The notes below the pieces were generated by a model. That model was not told where the DNA came from. It saw nothing but the letters and a program-made list of their open reading frames with translations, and did not search any database. A stretch of DNA of 64,000 nt from Bartonella krasnovii (GTDB lineage Bacteria; Pseudomonadota; Alphaproteobacteria; Rhizobiales; Rhizobiaceae): contig NZ_CP031844.2 in assembly GCF_003606345.3 (NCBI RefSeq), positions 1 to 64,000 on the forward strand, read 5' to 3'. Within the stretch, counting starts at the first letter, position 1. Each line of letters begins with the position of its first letter. The translations under genes and the position numbers were made by a program. This document shows, in pieces, positions 58,301 to 64,000 of this stretch.

Positions 58301-60722
58301 AACTTATCAGAATGTAGCAGAAGCTTTTGAAGGTGTTGGTACTTCTATCACAAATGTCCAGAATAAAGTTACCAACGATATAACGAATAAGTTCAACGAA
58401 TTTACTCAAAACATAACGAATATTACGCAACAAGTTCAGGGTGATGCTTTATTATGGAGTAATACTGATAATGCATTTGTTGCCGATCATAAGAAGGATG
58501 GTGAAAAAACAAAAAGTAAGATTACGCATCTTTTGGATGGCGATATTGCTTCTGGCTCTACAGATGCAGTTACGGGTGGACAACTCTATTTGATGAATGA
58601 GCAGCTTGCGAGCTATTTAGGTGGTGGTGCTGGTTATGATACGGAAGGAAAATGGCAAGCGCCTAGCTTTAAGGTTAAAACTGTTAAAAAGGATGGTAAC
58701 TCTGAAGATAAGAACTATACCAATGTAGCGGATGCTTTAGCAGGAGTGGGGACTTCTTTCACGAATGTGCAGAATAAGTTTACCAATGAGATTACCAACC
58801 AAATTAATTATCTTCAATCAGATGATTCAGCTGTTATTCACTATGATAAGAAGGATGGCACCATTAATTATGGAAGTGTAACTTTTGGTGGTAAAGATAA
58901 GACTCCTACGTCTCTCCACAATGTTGCGAATGGTATTATTTCAGATAAGTCGCATGATGCAGTCACTGGCGGACAGATTTATAAAATTGGTGAAGATATA
59001 GCCAAATTCTTGGGTGGAAATGCAGCTTTTAACAATGGAGCTTTTACACAGCCGACCTATAAATTATCTAGTGTGGATAGTACTGGTAAAATAGCAGACA
59101 ATACCTTCAATGATGTTGGCTCTGCTTTTGTTGGTCTTGATGAAAATATTAAAAATGTAAATCAACGTATTAGAGAAGTCTCAGAAGGCGTTGCACAAGA
59201 TTCTTTATCATGGAGCAAGGAAGCTAATGCTTTTGTTGCACTTCATGGAAAAAAGGATAGCAAGATTACGCACATTTTGGGTGGAGATATTACAACTAAT
59301 TCAAGTGATGCAGTGAATGGTTCTCAACTTTATTTGATGAACAATACGTTAGCGAGCTATTTTGGGGGCGGTGCTGAATATAAAGAAGGCAAATGGATAT
59401 CTCCAAACTTCAAGGTTTATACAGTGAGTGCTGATGGCAGCAAGGTTGAAGAGCAGAGCTATAAGACAGTAGCGGAAGCCTTTGCTGGTGTAGGAAGTTC
59501 TTTCACGAATATTCATAAAGAGCTTAAGAATGAGATTAACCAAGTTGTGGGAGATAGTCTTGTTAAGCAGGATGAAAAGACAAAGCGTATCACGATTGGT
59601 GGAGAGAAGGACGGGAGTGAAATTAATGTTGCAAATAGTATGAATGGTGTACGTAGCCTTTCTGGTGTAAAAGCTGGGCTTCTTGCAGCAGAATCTACGG
59701 AAGCGATCAATGGTTCGCAGCTTTATTCAGTAATCAATGTACTTACTAGATATTTTAGTGGGGATGCGGAATACAAGGATGGAAAGTGGCTCGCGCCAAG
59801 CTTTAAGGTTGCACAATTTACTGCTGATAGTGTGGTCAGTAAAAGGGAGAACTATACCAATGTTGCATCTGCCTTTGAAGGTGTTAACGAAAGCATGATA
59901 AAGATCAACAATCGTATTCATGATGTTGAGCAGAGTATTTTCTCGAGTGGTCTAAATTGGAGTGAGACAGAGAAAGCTTTTGATGCGCGCCATGAAGGTC
60001 AAGACAGTAAGATTAAGCATGTAGCGGATGGTGAAATATCAGAAGGCTCGAAAGAGGCCGTTAATGGTAGTCAACTTTGGCAGACGAATAAGAAAGTTAA
60101 AGAGGTTAAAAGTCATGTCAATAGGCTTGATAAACAAGTAAAAGATATTGCTAGTGTGGCAGATATTGCTGTTAAGTATGATAAAGGGAATGATGGCAAG
60201 AAAAAAAATAAAGTGACATTAATTGGTATGAGTGAGAGTGATCCCGTATTGATAGACAATGTAGCGGATGGCCGTATTGAAAGTGGTTCAAAAGAAGCTG
60301 TTACAGGCGGTCAGTTATACGATTATACAGATCAGCAAATGAATCTTGTTCTTTCTAATGCAAAGAGATATACGGATGAGCGCTTTAACGATATTGTTAA
60401 TAATACGGTCAATAATGTTGTTAATGAGACAAAATCTTACACAGATATAAAGTTTGAAGCGTTAAGGTATGAAATTAAGGAGATTCGCAAAGAATCCAAA
60501 GAGGCAGCAGCGGTAGGTTTAGCGGTATCGAATTTGAGTTATGAAGATACACCAGGCTCTTTAAGTTTATCGATTGGGACGGGGGTATGGCGCAATCAAT
60601 ACGCATTTGCCATTGGAGCAGGTTACATGTCTGAAAATGGGAAGATCCGATCGAATATATCAGCTACGAGCTCTGGTGGACATTGGGGCATAGGAGCAGG
60701 TTTAAGAGTGAAACTGAATTGA
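52311..60722 (+). CDS. Trimeric autotransporter adhesin 3, giant (2803 residues)
   Basis: The longest member of the array. The start is ATG 52311 (an in-frame GTG at 52308 is less likely). Order: signal peptide (about 1-47), complete Bartonella head with SHGSIVFSGDDDYCGADN (Cys83) and FATGCGSAALG, YadA-type repeats to about 330, then two long Trp-ring/GIN/neck modules, each carrying an additional YadA-type head inside the stalk (KGAVAIGRTLE..., YGIAIGSGARVKE, GVALGAFS, VRGYDPRTGK). A very long repetitive stalk follows (LLWS/LLWN...AFVA, SLVQQ, KFLGGNAAF modules, NVQNKVTN coiled coils). The YadA anchor (about 2715-2803) differs from genes 1 and 2: it ends LRVKLN and carries ESKEAAAVGLAV. The frame is intact over 8.4 kb. 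Confidence 0.93.
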   Translation: MKELSVILKKNKWDSSPVSQSLSFSTKLSFGTAMAMLLSSILPVAASNLAITAAKNLSQNSPDVHYPKGSHGSIVFSGDDDYCGADNVIGRGGTTVRTATAITVEEEYRRFLEYRIINGFSPYSQSSEKQKWTGDGKTTGNIGYMGKDSTGGDQNIMPEAYGIYSFATGCGSAALGNYSVAFGANATARTGGSQAFGVAALASGKVTVAIGVGSEASGDAGVALGGLATASGERSIAIGTRSSAQGEESIAIGSGTKGEKQNNSALAMGIQAIAIGSHAVGSQDYSVVVGASAVASVSKGIALGYGSVADVGDGILGYNPMEDAPSKDKSATWKSSVGALSIGNPKENITRQITGVASGSEDTDAVNVAQLKALRAMITEQGSWDLVVAGAENTVIGSGEKLELKTGSNNFKITSDTRDKKVTFDLAKDITLDSVKLGGEDLAEAVNFVTLDATGLIVKDGPKITTTGISAGNKKITGVIEGTDETDAVNFAQLKGLQDNVNKGWSLSVGDENTKTVLMGDTVDFSALSKNLNITKGKDDNKVTFDLAKDITLESVKTGENTLDKTGLIIKDGPQITTTGVNVGNKKITGVKKGTDETDAVNFAQLKELKDSISTSTSKDGLSEWNKDKVRIGVPGNKAERKGAVAIGRTLESHETSVLADYGIAIGSGARVKENAKDAISFGRNSEVRTEAGVALGAFSIADRAKYVRGYDPRTGKTSVRDPKNPFDGVWENTYGAVSVGASNISTRQIMHVAAGSEDDDAVNVGQLKALRSMITEQGSWNLSVGDKKTIVGPGNTLTLAAKNSNLIITSDDKEKKVTFDLAHDITLDSIKLGDNTLDKTGLTIKDGPRMTTAGIFAGNKKITGVQKGTENTDAVNFVQLKELQDNVNKGWNLSVGDKNTKAILMGDTVDFSALSKNLNITKGKDDNKVTFDLAKDITLDSIKLGDNTLDKTGLIIKNGPQVTTTGINAGNKKITGVQKGTENTDAVNFAQLKDAISTSTSKDQLSEWNKDTVRIGVLNDRAERKGAVAIGRTLEVHETSVFADYGIAIGSGARVKEKAKSGISIGHNSEVRAEDGVALGAFSSADRVNNVRGYDPRTGKPSVMDPNNPFDGVWRGAHSAVSVGHSNTATRQIIHVAAGSEDDDAVNVGQLKALRSMITEQGSWNLSVGDKKTVVDPGDTLILAAENSNLIITSDDKEKKVTFDLAHDITLESVKAGENTLDKTGLIIANGPKVMTVGIDAGNKKITGVAEGANDTDAVNFAQLKQIEKDVKEQVASSSFVKQNADTQHITIGKDTDGDKIDIANNKNEQRTLTGIKEAALSAESNEAVTGSQLFETNNDVTTLKNNFSEIQISVAGVQTNLSTIANNTSQYLGGDANVLNGKAPTYTFEDKSYHDVASAFSGVSSSFTEVKQQITNVNNSITNVENQIKNVVSESLVQQEKGTQHITIGKDIGGDKVDIANKNGDKRTLTGIKEAALLEDSNEAVTGSQLFETNNKVATYLGGGASYKDGKWSDPTFKVQTVDDQGNKKDEAYTDVAAAFVGVSTSIMNVQNKVTNDIKNKFSELNQNITNITQQVTGDALLWNDEAQAFAALHKKKAEEQEKTTGAQENSKITFLLDGAISKDSTDAITGKQLYSTSNTFATYLDKGAGYDAEGNWKAPNFKVKTVNSDGKEEDKTYPDVAEAFEGVGISLTNVQNKVTEQISSVINKLENKNLVKWNEEENLINIGKEKEGSEINITNTSGKDRTLSGVKAAINNNEAVNKEQFDKGLKDFSRSLQSDDSAVVHYDKKAEGGIDYTSVTLGGKDRGFTTLHNVADGIIADKSHDAITGGQIYKIGEDIAKFLGGNAAFSNGAFTGPTYILSEISKEDKVTNKSFNDVGSAFEGLDENIKNVNQRIKEVSEGVAQDSLSWSKKKGAFVAVHGEDGAKSNSKLTSLLDGTVSHGSTDAVTGSQLFETNKTVAKYLGGGAGYRDGVWSDPIFTVTTVNDKGKEEEKTYQNVAEAFEGVGTSITNVQNKVTNDITNKFNEFTQNITNITQQVQGDALLWSNTDNAFVADHKKDGEKTKSKITHLLDGDIASGSTDAVTGGQLYLMNEQLASYLGGGAGYDTEGKWQAPSFKVKTVKKDGNSEDKNYTNVADALAGVGTSFTNVQNKFTNEITNQINYLQSDDSAVIHYDKKDGTINYGSVTFGGKDKTPTSLHNVANGIISDKSHDAVTGGQIYKIGEDIAKFLGGNAAFNNGAFTQPTYKLSSVDSTGKIADNTFNDVGSAFVGLDENIKNVNQRIREVSEGVAQDSLSWSKEANAFVALHGKKDSKITHILGGDITTNSSDAVNGSQLYLMNNTLASYFGGGAEYKEGKWISPNFKVYTVSADGSKVEEQSYKTVAEAFAGVGSSFTNIHKELKNEINQVVGDSLVKQDEKTKRITIGGEKDGSEINVANSMNGVRSLSGVKAGLLAAESTEAINGSQLYSVINVLTRYFSGDAEYKDGKWLAPSFKVAQFTADSVVSKRENYTNVASAFEGVNESMIKINNRIHDVEQSIFSSGLNWSETEKAFDARHEGQDSKIKHVADGEISEGSKEAVNGSQLWQTNKKVKEVKSHVNRLDKQVKDIASVADIAVKYDKGNDGKKKNKVTLIGMSESDPVLIDNVADGRIESGSKEAVTGGQLYDYTDQQMNLVLSNAKRYTDERFNDIVNNTVNNVVNETKSYTDIKFEALRYEIKEIRKESKEAAAVGLAVSNLSYEDTPGSLSLSIGTGVWRNQYAFAIGAGYMSENGKIRSNISATSSGGHWGIGAGLRVKLN
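53820..56110 (+). repeat. Two tandem ~1.16-kb head-plus-stalk modules in gene 3
   Basis: The module beginning GGTTGGA at 53820 restarts at 54981 (1161 bases). Its marker TTGTCTGAGTGGAATAAAGAC recurs from 54174 to 55326 (1152 bases), a nine-base (three-codon) difference. Protein identity is high, with most changes in the YadA-type head segment. Confidence 0.8.
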
Positions 60723-61498
60723 TAGAAAGTCGTTAAGTTTTTTGATGGGTTTTGAGACTATATTTTCTTGTATGAAAAGTTAAAAACATTTTATCTTTAC
60801 AATAAGCTTTATAACGCAACATAATTATTTATGAATTCTCATTATTTTTCTAAAGTATCTTACTTAAATTGTTGAAAAAAGATCACACAGTTCTGTAAAT
60901 ATATTCAAATTGATAAAAAGTTTTATTTTTTTGTTGCTATTTTATTATAGAGAGAATATGACTCATAAAGTACCTTAGTAAGACTCATTTTGATCAAATA
61001 ACAATTCAAAAGGGGGGAAGTAATGCGTAAAAGTTGGAGATACATCAAAGAGCCAAATTCACGTCTCTGCATTACGCTGAATAAAAATATGTTCTAGCAA
61101 AAATAAGTATTTCAAGAACATTAAGGCATTTTAAAAATATAACACTCTAACTTAAGAGAGCAAATGGTATTATTCTTTAATGAAATAAAACAAAAATACT
61201 ACCAAAACTTTCATTAAGTAATCAGATATTTAATAAGTAAAATGCTCTTAATATTTAAAAAAACCAAACACCTTCCTCAAAGGTTAGACAATAAACCGTA
61301 AATTTAAACCTTTTAAAGTCTAAATAAGCTCTTTTTATGTTCATATAAACATATCTCCGCATTTAGACGTTATTACAGAAAGTACACATAAAACACATCT
61401 AAAGACTCAAAACGCCCAAATATCTTCCTCTCAATTTCATCTGAGTAAATAGATAGCAGCAAAATATGTCTTTTTTATGTCTTGAATGTGGTTTCAGA
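60723..61498. other. Intergenic stretch between adhesin genes 3 and 4
   Basis: No gene and no clear terminator after gene 3. Very AT-rich. The last 150 bases resemble the DNA upstream of genes 2 and 3. Confidence 0.5.
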
Positions 61499-61522
61499 TT
61501 TTTTTTCATTGGAGAGTTTGTT
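61499..61522 (+). promoter_or_regulatory. T8 tract / ribosome-site leader of adhesin gene 4
   Basis: Eight T (61499-61506), then CATTGGAGAGTTTGTT before the ATG at 61523, with GGAG as ribosome site. Confidence 0.6.
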
Positions 61523-64000
61523 ATGCAAAAATTGCATGCCACACAAAAAGCGAGTAATTTGAAAGTTTCTCGTTTTTCTTTTGTTAGAGTTTCTTTATTA
61601 GCCGTGGCGGCTATATCTTTATCAAATATTTCATCTGTATTTGCTTCGAATCTTGCGATAACAGGAGCAAATATTTTAAGTGAAAACTCTCCAGCGGTAA
61701 GATATTCTAAAGGTAGTCATGGCAGTATTGTTTTTTCTGGTGATGATGATTATTGCGGTGCGGATAATGTTATTGGTCGGGGAGGAACCGCTGGTCGTGG
61801 TGGGAAGAAAATAACTGCAGAAGAAGAATATCGGAGATTTCTCGAAGAAGTAAAGTTTGGAAATTTTTCTCCTTATAGTCAGAGCGATCAGAAACAAACT
61901 TGGACTGGTAATGGGCACACCAGTGGAAACATTGGTTATATGGGAGGTTTGACTGGTGGTGATACGAATATATTGCCTGAGGCTTTTGGTGTTTATTCTT
62001 TTGCCACCGGTTGTGGATCTGCGGCACAGGGGAGTTATTCAACAGCATTTGGTGCAAATGCAACAGCCCTTACGGGAGGGTCACAAGCTTTTGGTGTTGC
62101 GGCGCTTGCAGCTGGAAAGGTAAGCATTGCTATAGGTGTAGGATCAGAAACAAAGGGAGATTCTGCTGTTGCTTTAGGTGGGCTTGCAAATGCAGCAGGG
62201 GAAATAAGTGTTGCTATTGGTCATAAGGCACAATCAACAGGAAAATTTGCGATCACTATGGGTGATCAGGCACAGGCAACAAAAGAAGATAGCGTGGCTA
62301 TAGGCCGCATGGCAAAGGCCAATGCACTGGGAAGTATCGCTTTAGGTGCCGGTTCTGAAGTGAAGGTTGATGGGGGAGTTGCTTTGGGCGATTCTTCTGT
62401 AGCGGATACAGCTGCTGGTATTTTTGGTTATGAACCTCGCTTGAAGAAGGCATCAACTAGTACGGATTCTGCATGGCAAGCTAGACGAGGTGCAGTTAGT
62501 GTTGGTACTTTAGACAGAACAAGACAGATTACAAAAGTAGCAGCTGGCACGGAGTATACTGATGCAGTAAATGTGGCGCAGTTAAAGGCGTTGCAGGAGT
62601 ACGTAGATAGAAGCTGGAAACTCTCTGTTGATGGTAAAAATGCTAGAGTTGTAGGGATAGGCGATACAGTAGATTTTTCAGCTGGAAGTAACAACCTTAA
62701 TATTACCAAAGGCGAAGATGACAATAATATAAAGTTTGATTTAGCAAAGGATCTCACACTCAATAAAGTAACAGCAGGTGCAAATACTTTTGATGACACA
62801 GGCTTAATCATCAAGGATGGTCCGAAAATAGTGAAGGACGGTATTGATGTATGGAATAAAAAGATAACCAATGTGGCAGATGGTACTACGAAAAACGATG
62901 CGGTGAATTTTTCACAGTTGCAAGAATTAAAAGATTTGATGTCGTCGAAAGATGCGTTGGCTTCATGGGATGGTGACAGGGTAAGAGTAGGCGCTCCTAA
63001 AAATTTTTCCGCTAAAGGATCTGTTGTAATAGGACCACTTTCTGATGAGCTAGAATTGAAAGTGTATCCAACAGTCAAGGCTCAATATGGAATAGGCATA
63101 GGTATGAGAGCTGAAGTTAACAGCAAGTCTACTTGGGGAGTTGCTGTTGGTTATGGAGCAAGAGTGAATTCTGTTTCTGGTATTGCTTTGGGTGCTTATT
63201 CTTATAGTACTTTTGAAGCTGGGCGTCATGGCTATGATCCTAGGACTGGAAAAGAATCAACTTCGGATAATAGAGTATGGAAGTCTAGCTATGGCTCACT
63301 CAGTATTGGTGGCGACTATACTAGTAGGCAGATTATAAATGTTGCCGCTGGTACGGACGATTATGATGCAGTGAATGTTGCGCAGTTAAAAGCCTTAAGA
63401 TCAATGATCAAAAAACAAGGAAGTTGGGATCTGTCTGTTAATGACGCAGAAGAGAAGACAGCTATTGGTACAGGTGATACATTAGCTTTGACAGCTGGAA
63501 GTGAAAATTTAAAGATCAAAAACGATAAAACTGAAAACGGCAGTAAGGTAACATTTGATTTAGCAAAGGATCTCGCGTTAAATAGCATAAAACTAGGGGA
63601 GGGAACTGTACCAGATGGTGAAAAAGATGCAGTAAGTCCAATAACTTTAGATGCCACGGGCTTAATCATTGCGAATGGCCCGAAAATAATGGCGACTGGT
63701 ATCGATGCAGGCAGTAAAAAGATAACCAATGTAGCAGATGCTACTGATACGACTGATGCTGTAAATTTTGGACAATTGAACAAAGCCAAGCAAGAAGTTC
63801 AAGAACAAGTAGAAAAGCAAGTTGCGGCCAATAGTTTCGTAAAACAAGATACCGACACAAAACATATCACTATTGGTAAGGAAACAGACGGTGATAAAAT
63901 CGATATTACCAATAAAGAAGGTGGTGCTCGGACTCTTTCTGGTGTGAAGGCTGGTACTGAAGAAACCGATGCCGTGAATTTTGGACAGCTGAAGAAAATT
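61523..64000 (+). CDS. Trimeric autotransporter adhesin 4 (partial, runs off window)
   Basis: An open frame of 826 codons from ATG 61523 to the last base with no stop. Signal peptide (about 1-41), Bartonella head with SHGSIVFSGDDDYCGADN (Cys78) and FATGCGSAAQG, YadA-type repeats (AFGANATALTGGSQAFGVAA ... SVAIGRMAKANALGSIALGA), neck TEYTDAVNVAQLKALQ, and a Trp-ring/GIN module. A second, divergent YadA-type head inside the stalk follows (YGIGIGMRAEV, GVAVGYGARVNS, GIALGAYS, GYDPRTGKES, about 510-590), then a further Trp-ring/GIN/neck. The stalk end and anchor are outside the window, so total length and integrity are unknown. Confidence 0.92.
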   Translation, partial: MQKLHATQKASNLKVSRFSFVRVSLLAVAAISLSNISSVFASNLAITGANILSENSPAVRYSKGSHGSIVFSGDDDYCGADNVIGRGGTAGRGGKKITAEEEYRRFLEEVKFGNFSPYSQSDQKQTWTGNGHTSGNIGYMGGLTGGDTNILPEAFGVYSFATGCGSAAQGSYSTAFGANATALTGGSQAFGVAALAAGKVSIAIGVGSETKGDSAVALGGLANAAGEISVAIGHKAQSTGKFAITMGDQAQATKEDSVAIGRMAKANALGSIALGAGSEVKVDGGVALGDSSVADTAAGIFGYEPRLKKASTSTDSAWQARRGAVSVGTLDRTRQITKVAAGTEYTDAVNVAQLKALQEYVDRSWKLSVDGKNARVVGIGDTVDFSAGSNNLNITKGEDDNNIKFDLAKDLTLNKVTAGANTFDDTGLIIKDGPKIVKDGIDVWNKKITNVADGTTKNDAVNFSQLQELKDLMSSKDALASWDGDRVRVGAPKNFSAKGSVVIGPLSDELELKVYPTVKAQYGIGIGMRAEVNSKSTWGVAVGYGARVNSVSGIALGAYSYSTFEAGRHGYDPRTGKESTSDNRVWKSSYGSLSIGGDYTSRQIINVAAGTDDYDAVNVAQLKALRSMIKKQGSWDLSVNDAEEKTAIGTGDTLALTAGSENLKIKNDKTENGSKVTFDLAKDLALNSIKLGEGTVPDGEKDAVSPITLDATGLIIANGPKIMATGIDAGSKKITNVADATDTTDAVNFGQLNKAKQEVQEQVEKQVAANSFVKQDTDTKHITIGKETDGDKIDITNKEGGARTLSGVKAGTEETDAVNFGQLKKI

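Noticed and set aside
41982..64000. Regularly recurring short sequences that could be mistaken for a CRISPR array
   Set aside because: The repeats lie in frame in coding sequence, vary in length and spacing, and encode neck and Trp-ring motifs; no cas genes are present.

Overview
This window looks like the first 64 kb of an AT-rich alphaproteobacterial chromosome, almost certainly a Bartonella species. Base 1 is the first base of a dnaA start codon, followed by dnaN and recF, so the sequence is probably numbered from the replication-origin region. The Bartonella call rests on the tandem BadA/Vomp-type trimeric autotransporter adhesins at the right end, the divergent irr / fabA-fabB-fabI arrangement typical of Rhizobiales, the cyoABCD oxidase, and long gene-free AT-rich stretches holding gene debris. 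I cannot name the species.

Layout. 1-4558: dnaA, dnaN, recF and aroQ. 4659-8883: cyoABCD, closed by a hairpin at 8906-8936. 9110-10114: gpsA, then 1.3 kb with a gene fragment. 11375-14027: fabA-fabB-fabI on the minus strand, divergent from irr (14258-14770). 14817-18906: SH3-domain secreted protein, rpsU and fhs, with a 1.5 kb empty stretch. 19663-24374: tRNA-Arg(ACG), then a membrane-fusion / RND efflux pair. 24562-28922: pgi, two small membrane ORFs, tRNA-Ser(CGA), rplU-rpmA. 30333-32867: an EIIA-HPr-EI phosphotransferase fusion with no PTS permease nearby. 33504-33593: tRNA-Ser(GGA), which marks the start of an accessory region.

Accessory region 33.6-41.3 kb: an ATP-grasp ligase overlapped with an MFS transporter, a frameshifted SAM methyltransferase, a second MFS transporter, a twice-frameshifted hypothetical gene with an intact 89-residue partner, and a TTG-started XRE regulator preceded by a hairpin terminator. 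That last arrangement resembles the Brt RNA / Trp regulator pairs described as controlling badA in B. henselae (recalled from the literature).

41.98-64.0 kb: four consecutive trimeric autotransporter adhesin genes on the plus strand, of 2064, 922, 2803 and at least 826 residues; the last runs off the window. They share signal peptides, YadA-like head repeats, neck / Trp-ring / GIN-like stalk modules and a YadA membrane anchor, but differ in head content and stalk length. They contain large internal duplications, and genes 2-4 share a T-tract leader. The array resembles the Vomp locus of B. quintana, enlarged to BadA-like sizes. All positions come from reading the sequence; no searches were run.
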